Assembly (NCBI GenBank): GCA_022432975.1
Contig: CM039509.1
Coordinates: 47,819,186 to 47,883,185 of the forward strand
DNA: 64,000 bases
Reading direction: 5' to 3'
Source: Begonia masoniana
Lineage: Eukaryota; Streptophyta; Magnoliopsida; Cucurbitales; Begoniaceae
Shown here in pieces: positions 22,054-37,062 of this stretch. The notes below the pieces were generated by a model, which was not told the DNA's origin, did not search any database, and saw nothing but the letters and a program-made list of their open reading frames with translations. Each line of letters starts with the position of its first letter. Within the stretch, counting starts at the first letter, position 1. The position numbers and the translations under genes are program-made.

Positions 22054-24886
22054 ATGGCTTTCCGGTTCAAGCTCACGAGTCTGCAAGTTCCGTCGATTAA
22101 TCTCCTGGTGATGCTGAAAACTTCATTGTTATCCTTCTTTTTTCTGTTTTGGATCTTTTTCCAGCAGTATATCGTCTCTTTTTCCCCTATAATCAGATAA
22201 TTTGAATGGATTTTTCATACCAGGTTCGTCCAAGGGCTTCGGCACCATTTCACTCACTGAAGCTGAAGAATTTCACTGTAAATCAGAACGTTTGCCTGTG
22301 TCTTTGCTCCATCAATGGCGATGCAAGTGTGAGTTTCTTCCTTCTCCCAATCGTTGGCTCTTTTTGCGTTTTACTTTTGTATCTGATTTTCAATTTGTCT
22401 CTAGTTTGATTTTTTTTTTTTTTTTTTATGCAATAAGTTGGATGAGTTAGTGTTTACTTTAAGGTTCATTTGTGAACAAAATGTCCTTCGACTTTGGTGA
22501 TGATATTGAATGCATGATGTTGATATTTTTTTTTTTGCCACAAGGTTAGGTTACTGGTTTGTCAACTGCTAAAAACTTTTGTCCTAGCAGTGGAGGTATG
22601 TAAATATATAACCTCAAACTTGATATTCGATTATATTTTTATGGTATTCTTTTTTTTTTTTTTTTTTATTTCTTCACATGCACTCTTAAGTTTTGGAATA
22701 CTCTCACTTTCTAGATTCAGAAGAAACAGGTGAAAGTAATCAAACGGGTGAAAGTAATCAAGGACAGTCATCAAAATCAAACGAGTACTTACTTGCCTTA
22801 AATATTATATATGGTCGACGTTAAGGGCTTTTCACATTTATTTACGAGAGAAGATGATGCAAAAAGCTCTAGCTATACTTTTTCTTGCTTTATTATCATT
22901 CTTATGTAGGAAACTGATATTTTATTGATTAAAAGTGATTCCAAATGGAAGAACATTCAGTGAGAAGGGGAATCCCCAATTAATGTTGGGATAATTTCTT
23001 GCATTATTTATGTGATAGAGAAATGTTTATATATACATGAAAAGCATTGATCTGTAGTAGAGAATTTTGTATTTTTAGCCGGGACAGAGCTTCACATCCA
23101 CCTTCTGATTTGTTTTTTTTTTTACTTGCTTGCAATCTTTCTAAGCTTCTTTTATTCACATACTTTGGTGCCATTTGTTTCCATCAATTTGTAGGACGTG
23201 GAAGAGATTAAGAAGATATGGAATTTCTGGTGTTTTATCCTATGGGTTACTGAATACAATCTACTATCTTATAACATTTCTGGTGGTTTGGTGAGTAGAC
23301 TTGTTATTTATAATTTATTGGTAATTATGTATGTGGTATTTTGCTTGTGTTTGATCTAACTTTCCAATCATCTGTGTCTTAGATATTATCAGTAATCCTG
23401 AATAAAAAAGCATACTTTTTGGTGTTGTCATATTGGAATAAAAAAGCAAGTCATTACACTTGAAGACAGGGATTAGTAGTATCAGCTGAGGGCGATGGAA
23501 GAAAAGAATTGAAGATGAGAGTTTCTGACTAGTGCAACAGGCTTGCAAAATTAAGCATTCAAGATTTCTTTCTTTGATTGAAGTGAAGTTTTTTTCCACA
23601 CTAAAATTTTAAAATATAAAAAAATAGTATGGTTAGGGTCTCCAAAAACAAGTCACATTGCACTTCGATTTTACTGCATAAAATTCTCTTTTCCATGTCA
23701 TCCTAACTATAGATTGTTTTCCATTTCATTTTAGGTTTTACGTTGCTCCAGCACCCACTAAAATGGGTTACTTTGCTGCTTCTGGAAGGTCGATTTTTTG
23801 TTATTAGAAGGATCTGCAATATGTAATCAATCTAATAATGACTGGTTTTCAGATTTCTTAAAATAATGGCTATGGTATGGGCTGGAAGCCAAGTCACCAA
23901 ACTAGCAAGAGCAGGAGGGTAAGTTGTCACGAGTGTAAATAACTTTAGTTTGTAATTATAAACTGACCTACTCGAATAACAAAGAAATATACACACCGGC
24001 CTGTCATTGACGAACTTTTTAAGTAACAAGGTGAGGCAATTGTATACATAGCGATTTTCATGATCACCTATATCATTACTTCTGACATTCATGAATTTTT
24101 TCTTTCTTAATTTTTTTTCCCACCTTCTTTAATTCTTTATCCTTTTATTTGTTTGTTAAGTACCTGCTAAAAATTTATGAGAGTTGTACCACGTAGTGAT
24201 GCATTATGTTGTCACTCAAAGTTTGTAAAGTAGCAAATATTTGTAAAAAAAGTTGTTTATCGATATGAGAGTTAATGCTTCGCCAAAATCTGGTCAGTGT
24301 AAATCTTATATCTCTATTTTTAGGGGACACACTTGGAAGTTAGAATCACTTTAGGTCATCTACTTTGCAAATATTTCAATGTTGTATAAGCAAGACCACA
24401 CTTCTTGTTTTGAAAATGATACTGAGCTTATGATTGTATTGTGAATTGGCTGTATGCCCTTTGAATACGAAAATGTAATACCGGAGAGGAAGAAGCATAC
24501 CAAAAACAAAGTTGTAAGATCTGTCGACTCTCTATAGTTGCTTAAGATGGACATTTTTATCGGTATAGTATTTTGCTTTTTATGCATACAAATCAAATTT
24601 TAAGGACATATAGGCATTGAGAAGCATTAAGTTATGTGATGTTTTTTTCCGCGCAGGGCACTTGCTCTTGCACCTTTTGTGGACGGAGGATTGTCTTGGT
24701 TCACCAACAAATTCAAGTTTGAGTCTCGGGGAAAGGTGAGCAGAACTGAAATGGAAAATTGTTCATATTTTCTGCCATATTCATCCCCTTAGTACATGGT
24801 ATTTACAGGCATTTATGGCCATTGTTGGAATGTGCTTCGGATTGGCTGTGCTCCTATTTGTAGTTGTGACGCTACTATGGGCTTAA
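22054..24886 (+). CDS. Conserved small membrane protein of unknown function (nine exons)
   Basis: Nine short exons with consistent phases: 22054-22107, 22224-22328, 22550-22595, 22715-22784, 23195-23290, 23735-23788, 23853-23918, 24657-24735 and 24809-24886, giving 215 codons plus stop. All introns are GT-AG. The first 85 residues are basic and hydroxylated, like a plastid transit peptide (MAFRFKLTSLQVPS), followed by an acidic SEETGESNQTGESNQ linker. Then come TWKRLRRYGISGVLSYGLLN, a membrane segment, AMVWAGSQVTKLARAGGALA, FVDGGLSWFTNKFKFES, and a C-terminal membrane segment ending VVTLLWA. I recognise it only as a plant-conserved uncharacterised protein, probably in a plastid membrane. A loose resemblance to DUF1279/FAM210 proteins is a guess. 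Exon 3 is the least certain choice but is the only one that keeps the frame. Confidence 0.82.
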
Positions 24887-25079
24887 ATCTGATACATCAA
24901 ACCTCATTCCTTGTAAGCCATGCCAATATATACATATATTAAGATTATGGAACATTTAATTTCTCAGAGAAATCATCTCGACATTCTTTTGGTTTGGTTG
25001 CTTGATGTCGTTAATGAGCTTCACAAAATTAGCCAAATATCTTTTAGTGAGTTCTTTATAAAATATTCAGTAGACATTG

Positions 25080-25371
25080 TGATAGGAATATTATTACGAG
25101 AGGTAGTATTTTAATTATCTATTAGATTTAAGGGTAAATTGGGTATTTGAAAGGATAAATCGGTTAGGATTTTGTGAGTTATATATGTGAGGGGAGGTGA
25201 GTGTTACGGGGGAAGAAAATATTGGGAATAGTGGAGAGTGGCTGAGCCTCTCGAATAACTCAACAAAGGGAGAGAGTGGAGGCTCTATAATTCCTCTACG
25301 TTTGTGTGAGTGTGTGGACGTTTCTGTTCTTATATTTTCCCTAAAAAATCTAAATAGTAGGCTTCCTATCA
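25080..25371. mobile_element. Solo LTR or TRIM LTR, 292 bp
   Basis: It starts TGATAGGAA and ends TTCCTATCA, perfectly inverted TG...CA termini, with 5-bp duplications CATTG at 25075-25079 and 25372-25376. A TATATATG word lies near 25182. No coding capacity. The short LTR is Ty1/copia-like in size, but the class is not assigned. Confidence 0.87.
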
Positions 25372-25376
25372 CATTG

Positions 25377-25840
25377 TCAGCAACTTAATGTAATGTAACT
25401 CCTTGATTGTTAGGGTTAAAATTCAGATGAGACGCTGCTTGGACTCCAAGAACTAGAGGGGCAAACAGAAAGGCTGAGACAGTGAAAACGGAGGGCTAAT
25501 TCCATGGAGGCTTCTTTTATTTCCTCTCCCCAGCCACTTTAGGCTTAAGAATAATACACCATACCTTGCTTACTTATTGAAACTTGAATATGTTATGCCT
25601 CCGAAGATCTATGATACATACACGAGTAACATTACAAGCAATTTTTTACGTGTCATTCATTTATCGACATAACATTTTTGGTAAATTAAAAGGAATTAAG
25701 GCCGATAAAAGATCATTAGTTGTATTTTCCCTAATAGAAAAAGACACAGTAGTTCTATTTTAGATACTTCCATAATCCAGGAACAAATATTGTTAATCCA
25801 TTTGAGACTTGTGTGAAATATAATTCGAACATACTTGTAG
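25377..25840. other. Spacer between convergent genes, no gene seen
   Basis: Lies between the 3' ends of the membrane-protein gene (+) and the REX1-B gene (-). Presumably holds 3' untranslated sequence of the latter. Confidence 0.45.
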
Positions 25841-27890
25841 TCACCCTGATGCTAGGGCTTCAATTTCGTATTTGACTTCTTCTAAGTGGTCATTAATGGA
25901 AGTTACAGCTTCTTGTAAACCTCTAATGGCTTCCTTGAGTGCATTATCATATTCAGCATCTGCCTCTGCCTCTTCTGTTCCGGCAGCTTCCGTGATCTCA
26001 TGTACGTGCACGCACTCGTGTTCCGTTGGTTTATTGAACCTGCAGTTTTCATGGCTCACCAAACGCTCGGATGGCCTCCCAGCTTTCTTCAACACCTGAA
26101 TTGTGGCTGTCTTTACAGTGAAAGTTGGACGGTCAATAATACTTAATTCTTGTTATTCTTAAATAAATATTACATTTCCATCCAACTAAAACATGGATCT
26201 TGAGGAATTATCTTCTTCAAGTTCATCAGTTTCATAATTTTATTCCAAGTTCTTGCCCATTGTTATGCTTCTGGCAAAGACAAGTTGCAGATGTACCCAA
26301 ACAAAAGAAACACATCATATGGCAACTTATCTCAAGATTAGTAAGCTTAAGCCAACTGCTTTTCATTGGTTTTCGTATGGGTAACACGTGAATATAGATA
26401 TATAAATCTCTCAAAGTGCTTTTTAAATTTGACATTAGAAGGAACTCTGGTTTTCCAAAAAGAAGAAAAAATAAGAGAAGAAATTTTTCAACACTTCAAA
26501 CAAGACAAACTCCCATCCAATATGGCAATTGCAATCACTTCTTCTGGTTATACAAATAAGCAAGTCTTACTCGATGAATGTTCATTTAGAATCCTCAGTG
26601 AATTCGATAGGCCTTAGCGGGGAGGGGCACTAGTTTGTTAGAGTTGGTTAGCCGACATGGGGAAAAAAGTAGAAGAGAGAGAATGAATAGTTTTTTGTAT
26701 ATATAGGAGAAGTTAAACATTGGTGGGCATGAAGGAAAATTTAGAGTAAGTGTTTTGGTGGTGGCGAGCCGCCGTTAAGGTGCTCAGGAGGAAACAAGCT
26801 CCTAAAATTGCTTGGTATTTGTAATTTCCGTTTTTACTTTCAATCAAAACGATCCTTGCTCTTCCATTTTTATCCTACATGTTGATTGTTCTACATTTTT
26901 GGGGTCCTACCATCCTGAAGGTAGTTTCATTATGCAAGTACATAAAAAAAAAAAAAAAGAGTGCATGCAGGACATCAGTTAAATAATAACATGGAAGTCC
27001 TAGTCCTTCCATGGACATAAAAGTGAAGCTTTTTGGCATAGGTAACTCTTGAAAATGTGGAAGGCAGAGAGAGTGAGAGTGAGCGAGTGGCATGGGTAGA
27101 CAACTTTCAGAAGATGGATAGTTTGTTCTTGTGACATTAGCTAGTTAAATGGTTTCGAATACCTAAACAAAGATAGTGAAAGAAGCAGCCAATAGGACCT
27201 TAGATTGAGATGCTTTTCTTATTCCCATTTAAACTTCTGTCAGCTTCCAATACTTAGTGTTAACGATAACTATTATTATAAAAAAAGAGAGAGAAAAGGG
27301 CATACATGTTTCAACTTTTCCCTCTCCTGCAATTGAGCATCCCTAAGAAGCTGTGCTAGATCACTTCTTCCATACTCAGGACTTTGAAAAAGAGCCTCCA
27401 TTTCAATGATCTGCACTGCAATGAGAAGACTTGTAAAAGACGAAAAGTATTTTTCAAAACAAGCCATCTAAATATCACAACAGTAACTAACTTGTTTCGA
27501 ACAAGTATTGAATTCCATTGTTATCTCGCTGCAGAGCTGCTGATAGGTTAACTCCCCTCTTAACACCATATATTCATTGAAACCCCTGCAAATTATTGCG
27601 CACAAGCAGTCATTTGGAGATTCTAAAAGGTATCTCACAGGTAACATTACATGTTTGGCTTCTCGCTCTGTATTTGATTTCACTAAAAACTCTCATCGCC
27701 GACATTCTTTAGGATGCTTAAATATGATTTATAGTTTGCCCTTAAGCATTTACCTCTTAAGCTTAGCATAAGCTTCTGCTCTACGCTGTTGAATCGCCAA
27801 AAATCTTCGAAGCAAATGGAGGGATTTAGAGGAAACAGTGTTGCCGGCAACTTCGTCTTCGACGACCTCCATAGATTCGGCTTCTGCCAT
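25841..27890 (-). CDS. REX1-B family protein (required-for-excision DNA-repair domain)
   Basis: Minus-strand exons 27890-27754, 27585-27492, 27410-27306 and 26110-25841 join to 201 codons plus stop, all GT-AG. The protein starts MAEAESMEVVEDEV. It then has the conserved helical block SLHLLRRFLAIQQRRAEAYA, GFNEYM, TYQQLCSEITMEFN, a middle block ending REKLKH, and the strongly conserved tail TATIQVLKKAGRP, HECVHVHEITEAAGTEEAEA, AVTSINDHLEEVKYEIEAL. The family is named after Chlamydomonas REX1, needed for excision repair; the role of the B protein in land plants is poorly known. Intron 3 is 1.2 kb and contains an LTR-like A/T-rich stretch (about 26.6-26.9 kb) without clear ends. Confidence 0.9.
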
Positions 27891-28000
27891 AGAAAGGTTT
27901 CTACGTTCCTTCGGTTTTTCTTTTCTTGTTCTTTTTAGCTGAAGTAATGCTATGCCTTGGGGTAACGAGCTTTACCTAATATTATTTATTTATTTTAGAG

Positions 28001-29525
28001 TAAAATTCATTTTAACCACTGAACTGTGAATTTGTTTTCAAAACACCCTTCAACTAATAACTCTAACAAATTCAACAGTCAACTATCATAAAGTTAACAA
28101 TTTAATCCCTCGCGGCCCCCCGATCACTTCACTCTTTGAATTTTTTTCCTAGAACGGGGGGCCGATCTAAAACGAACGGCCCCCCATTCTGTCTGTGGTT
28201 CATTTCACGTGCACCACAAGTGGAACGGTGAACCGATCTAAAAACAACAGCCTTCGTTCTGTCAGGGGGTCGTTGTGCGGGGTGTTGGCCCCCCATCCAC
28301 GTGCGGCTGTTCTCCTGAGCTGTCCTCTCGTTCTCAAAATTTCTCTTGAGAACAGGGGGACGTCTGTCAAGATCGGCCTCCTGTTGGTAGGTGAATACCC
28401 TCCGTTATCAGCCATAATTTTGAGAACGGGGAGCCAGTCTGAATAGATGGCACCCCGTTCTCAAGAGAAATTTTGAGAAAACTAATTTTTTTTTTCTCTA
28501 ATAGTATATAAGAGATCGGCCCCCACTTTCAGAAAATTGATTTTTTTTTTCTCTCGACCTCCCAACCCAAAATCTAACATTTACGCTTCCACCTTGTTGA
28601 TTTTTCTATCCTTGTTGGTTTACTATAACTATTATCAAAAAATTAGACAAATTCAAGCCCTAAAATCACTAAAAATCCCCAAATCCGAGCCTAAAAATTT
28701 GAAATCCGAGCCATTTCAAACGACCCCCAAATTGATCTTTAAACAAAATTAACTAAAATTACAATGAATCATACAAGTGTTAGAAAATAACGAAACTTTC
28801 AAGATTATCTTTCCATGATGCGGTGAACATGTGTTAAAATTTTCAAATAAATTGAATATTGTTTGATATTTTTTTCCCTCTATTCGGAGATTGGGACCCC
28901 GTTCATTCTTCACTTTATAACTTAATTTAAAAAAAATGCTAAACAATATTGAATTTACTTGAAAGTTTTACCACATGTTCATCACATAATGAGAAAATAA
29001 TCAATAAATCGTACAAGAGTTATAAATTCATGAAATTACATATTATAATAAATCCAAAATTACACATTACAATAAATACATAGATTACACATGCCCCATT
29101 ATGGATAATGACCCCCCGTTCTAGAGCCCAACAATTGAGAACGGAGCTCGTTCTCCCGAGCCGGCCCCCATTATAAAAGGCTCTTGAGAACGGGGGCCGG
29201 CTAGGGAGAACAACCACCTGTTCCAGTTTCACGTGCACTGCACGTGAAACGGGTGGCCTCCACCCTCATAACGACTACTCGACAGAACGGAGGGCCGTTG
29301 TTTTTAGATTGGCCCCCCGTTCCACGTGCCCCCTAACAGAATGAGGGGCTGTTCGTTTTAGATTGACCCCTCATTCTAGGAAAAAAATGCAGAATAGAGG
29401 GTGATCGGGGGGCCACGAGGGGTTAAATAGCTAAGTTTATGATAGTCGAATGTTGGATTGTTAGAATTGTTAGTTTAAGGGTGTTTTAAAAAAAAATTCA
29501 TAATGTAGATGTTAAAATGATTTTA
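28001..29525. mobile_element. Long foldback element, about 1.5 kb, GC-rich inner arms
   Basis: The arms are inverted copies. The left arm (from 28001) reads CATTTTAAC, AAAACACCCTTCAACTAA, AACTATCATAAAGTTA, then CTCGCGGCCCCCCGATCAC. The complement of the right arm (from 29525) has the same words in the same order with few changes. Inside, GAACGGGGGGCCGATCT-type units repeat in both orientations. The core 28.75-29.05 kb resembles the 0.5-1.4 kb element. No transposase is present. No convincing target duplication was found, so ends are approximate by tens of bases. Confidence 0.75.
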
Positions 29526-30559
29526 AATACTAAATATTTTAAATTTGAAAAATAATTTTATTTAACTCTAAAATTTAATACATGAATTCCTCGTGTTTTT
29601 TATATGAAAATTAAATGCCAAGATTTTATGTAAAAAATTTTAGAGTTAAAAAAAAAACGAGCAGTGCCAGAAAATTTAATAATAAAAAAATTAAGGTATA
29701 ATTGAATTTATAACGTAACAAATAAATCAATATTGACCATGAGCTTCCATCTACTCAAAAAGTTATTAAATTCTAACACTTGAGTTTAAATTTTGTGTAA
29801 TAAGAGTTTAACATTAGTTGAAATACATAGAAAAATTCGTAATGTAATGAGATATAGTCTTATGTCTAACCTCACTCTTCTCCTCTCTCTTTAGTCTTTT
29901 TTTCTCCATCTAAAAACTTATTATTATTATTTTATGTTGGCACTGCAATGATTCCAAGTACAGTATGGCCGACCACCGCCCATTGGTGTCGCGGCTCGAG
30001 TAGTCTTGCATCGCACCGTCAACAAAATTATTTTATTTTGTTAAAAAAAGTAGATCAATTAGGACACAACTCAAGATGTCATGGTCATGACTTAAAACTA
30101 CTAGAGTCGTGGATCGAGATATTGGGACTACTAGAGCTGAAAATTGGTTTGGTTAAAATCAAAAATCGAACAAAACAAAAATCTCGATTAAGTTCAGTTT
30201 CAATTAAGCGAAAATCGATTTTGAAATAGAAAATTTTGGTTTGGCCTCGGTTTCTTCTTTCCAAAACCCATCAAAACCTAATTGAATGAAACATAATTTA
30301 AAATATTTTTAGAGTTTTTTAAATTTTTATATTGAAAATTTAAAAATTTAACTGGTCAAAACTAAGTTTAAGCTAGAGAAAACCGACACAAACTAAATTA
30401 AAACTAAAAAAACTAAGATCCGAAACCGAAACCGAAACCGAACCGAGAAAAACAAAAAAATACCGATTCAGTTTGATTTTAATTAGAGGTGGAACTGAAC
30501 GGAACGAGACTGATTTCACCATTGGAGACTACAGTTCTATTATAAAAGTTGAAGAGGGT
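29526..30559. other. Intergenic DNA with a degenerate AACCGAAACCG element
   Basis: No gene. At about 30128-30500 there are TAGAGCTGAAAATTGGTTTGG and runs of GAAACCGAAACCGAAACCG, like subterminal repeats of hAT-type MITEs. No matching inverted end or duplication could be found, so the element is degenerate or partial. Confidence 0.4.
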
Positions 30560-31520
30560 AAATATGAATTTTACCCTCAAACTATGAGGGTATTAACAAC
30601 TTGGACTTAATACATGAAATTAACATATTAACCTATGGCGGGTGACCCGTTTCGAAGAATGGTTGTCCAGTCTCAAATTTTGACATGGTTCCACGCATTT
30701 CTTTTGGACCAGGAGCCTGATCTCGAAGGAATTGGTGCTCGTTCCAGAAGAGATGTGGGAACGAACGCCCGCTCTCAAAGAATGTGCACCCTATTTAAAA
30801 AACATATCAAACGATATCATATTAGTATGAAATTTTTACCAAACAACCGATATATTATAAGAACATAATTTGCAAAGTTTCGTGATTTTTCAAGAATTCG
30901 TTACGTAAAAATAGAGTAAATAATTATGATAAATCATGAAAATGTTGAAAAACTATGAAACTTTGTAGAATATATTCTAATGATATTTTAGTATTGTGGT
31001 AAAAATTTCAGGCTAATTTAATGTCGCTTGATATGTTTTCTGAGATAGCTAATTATGTGCATGTCTACTCTCGAAGGAACGGATGTTCGGTCCAGAGAAG
31101 CTATTCCAGAAAACATACCAAATGATATTGAATTAGGCTGAAATTTTTACCACACAACAGAGATATCATGATAACATAGTTCACAAATTTTCGTGATTTT
31201 TCAACATTTACACGATTTATTATAGTTTTTACCCAATTTATACAAAAATAATTATAGTAAATCTTACAAATCTTGAAAAACCATGAAACTTTACAAACTA
31301 TGTTCTCATGATATTTTGATTGTGGTAAAAATTTCAAATTAATCAAATATCGTTTGATATGTTTTATGAACCGAAAGCTCTTTCTTCTATTACATACGTG
31401 TGTTCTCACATCTTTTCTGGAACGCATGTCCATTTCTTCGAGAGCAGGCTTCTGGTTCATGCAAAATGTGTGGAAATTTTAGATCAGGCGACAGTTCTCC
31501 TAGACAAGTCACCCATTAGG
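30560..31520. mobile_element. Nested foldback element, about 0.95 kb
   Basis: The left arm (about 30640-30840: GAGCCTGATCTCGAAGGAAT, CGTTCCAGAAGAGATGTG, AAAACATATCAAACGATAT) is repeated in inverted form at about 31500-31340. Two further inverted modules around GAAATTTTTACCACA lie between. Ends are approximate and no target duplication was identified. Confidence 0.6.
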
Positions 31521-32014
31521 AATTAATTTGTTAAAAATTGACCTTGTTAACAAAATAAAATTTTAAGGTCCACCTTGTTATTACCACGTAATATTTTAAG
31601 AATTCAAAGAAAAATGACCAAAGGCCAACATACGGGGGTGGACCAAAGTCTAGCCCGATGATCCAAGGGCGGCGTACCATACTTTGATCCAGGCCCCGCC
31701 GTGAGCCACTGGGGAGGCTGATTTTAATAGTCCTCGTCAGATTTCTGTAGATCTCTCTCTCTCTCTCTCTAAAAACTTCTGCCCAGGATCCATCTGCGTA
31801 GACACATTCATCTTTGAAAAGAAAAAAGAAACTTTTGGTTAAAAGCAAGATTGCATCAAAACTCAAAAATCTCCATATCTTCTCTGTATTATCCCATTTT
31901 CCCTTTCTTTCTCACCAAATTCAACGACCCAACAAAGCAACGAAAAGAAAATTCAATCAAATTTTCTCGGACTCTTTCCCATCCACCAAACAATCTGTCT
32001 AGACAACCTGCAGA
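31521..32014. other. 3' flank of the WRI1-like gene
   Basis: No gene seen. A short (CT)n tract lies near 31751-31769. Part of this is probably 3' untranslated sequence of the minus-strand AP2 gene. Confidence 0.4.
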
Positions 32015-35029
<3,015 letters not shown>

Positions 35030-37062
35030 CTGGGTGGTTTCTCTCAGTTTCTCACCTCCCAAACAGAAATCCGCGCAATGCCGAGAATTCGGGAAGAAAC
35101 CTGAACGAAGCCGAATTGCTTGTGTGGGAAATGGGTTATGGTAGGTCACTCTGCCTCACTTTCTTCTCCTCCCATCGGTTTGATTTTTAAGAGATGGCTT
35201 TGTTTTTGTAGTATTTCTTGGTTACCTAAAGTGGTTCACCAACGAGAGGAGGGAGAGAATTTTAAAACCCAGAACAAAAATCAAAACGAGCAAACAAACA
35301 AATCACTAATATCACAAAAAGTGAGAAACCTTGGGTTAAGGGGAGAGAGAGTTTAGAGAGAGAAAAAAACCCAAAAAAGGATTCAAAAGAAGAGAAATGG
35401 CATCTAAGGGGGGTTAAAATTAAACCAAGGGTTAAAGAAGAAGAAGAAGCCAAACACTTGGCAAAAGGAACAGCCATGCTACCAATGATTCAGGCCATAC
35501 TTGTTAAGCTTGAGAATCTGGCCTTCACTCCTCAACTTTTAAGCAGGCTTGTGCATGTACTTGTCAGTTACTATATGTGTGGCCTCTGCTGGATCTCTCA
35601 CTCTCTCTCTTCACACATGCCACCTTCAAATTGCTACTCTTTTTAAGTTTGTATTTTGCTAATATCATTAATCACAAATATTTGAGGGAAAGATTATTTT
35701 TTTTAATCTTTTTTTTTTGTTAGAAGCAGATGGATTTGACCGTTTAGATCTTGACTTTAGGAGTCATGATCTAAGAAAAGAACACGAGAATTCGTCGCGC
35801 GGAATTTAACGCGACATTTGTTTCTTTTTTTTCTCCTAATTCTAATTATAAAGAATCTTGTATGTCCTACTTTTTATAGATGATGATTTCTTGATCGTCC
35901 AGAGAATGAAATATAAGGTTTAAAAGCAAGTTAAAATTAAAAAGAAAATTTGTCATATGAATTTTACTTGATGGACATAGCAGACCAAATGACGGCAATA
36001 ATATATTTGCTGATAGCCAAAAGTTAAAAGTGTATTTTGTTAGGAAAAAAAAAAAAAAACTCGTGACGACCATTGTAAATGACTACAAATGTTAGGATCT
36101 AAATTGAGTTTTACCGTACTGATATTCTAATTTGAAGACATTAAAACTTAAGTCTCCAAAATTGAAAGGTCTTAAAAGAGAGAGATGTTAAAGCAAGAAA
36201 TGACAAGTTAGGTCCATCTTAATGGCCGATTTGTAGACTCAAATTCTTAAAGGGTATGACCTTTTCAAGGCTTTAAACCCCTTACAAGGCATCACTTTTA
36301 CAAAAAATTAAATTATTATAATCATAATATATCCCAATTCATGTGATGTAACGTACATTAATTTGAAATTATAGGTTTTCATGTAACTTAAATTATGTAA
36401 CATCAAATTCTTACATTTTCAGAGACAAAACAAAACAAAACCATCTTGTTTTGCCAAAGAAACATTATCAAATAATATAATAAAATCGAAGGACGCAAGT
36501 TCTTAGGTAGAAGTACAAGCAAAGGCTTTGAGGTCTTTGACCATTCTATTTATAAATCTAAACCGACCTAATAACTTTTTAAAAATAATAATCTCCATAA
36601 TATATGTGGACGGTGGCCGGTGGGTGTACGTTGTATGAACTCAACTATCCATGTGTTTTTCATGTAACATGGATAATCACATGTCACATAAACATGTCAC
36701 GTACGTCCATATTTGGCAAGTTTTTGAGGAACCAAAAGTCCAAGCAATAAAAACAACTTCAAGTCACATGTTTAATGTACCAGATTATAAGACATTTCAC
36801 TCTTCAAACAAGATTTTAACTGAACGATTCTGACTGATCCTAAAATTTAGGTCGCATAAGAAGCGATACGAAAAAATTGGCAGAAAAATAAAAAACTAAC
36901 ACTACTTGCAAAAGACAACTCCAATTTACAAAAGAAGTTTGATTGATCTTACATTCTACATTGTTTTTCCAGAAATTATGCATGAGAGGTAGCTGCCACT
37001 TTTCCTATCACAGTAAGATCGATCGCACGTACACTCGTATTTTATTCGTTGAATCGAAACGT
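35030..37062. other. Promoter side of the WRI1-like gene and intergenic DNA
   Basis: Between two minus-strand genes. GA-rich leader-like sequence at 35220-35460 lies upstream of the WRI1-like ATG. The remainder is AT-rich with no recognisable gene, RNA or element. Confidence 0.45.

Noticed and set aside
26620..26890. Another solo LTR in REX1-B intron 3 (TGTTAGAGTTGG ... TCCTACA)
   Set aside because: The ends could fit an LTR but the 5-bp flanks do not match, so the boundaries are not supported.
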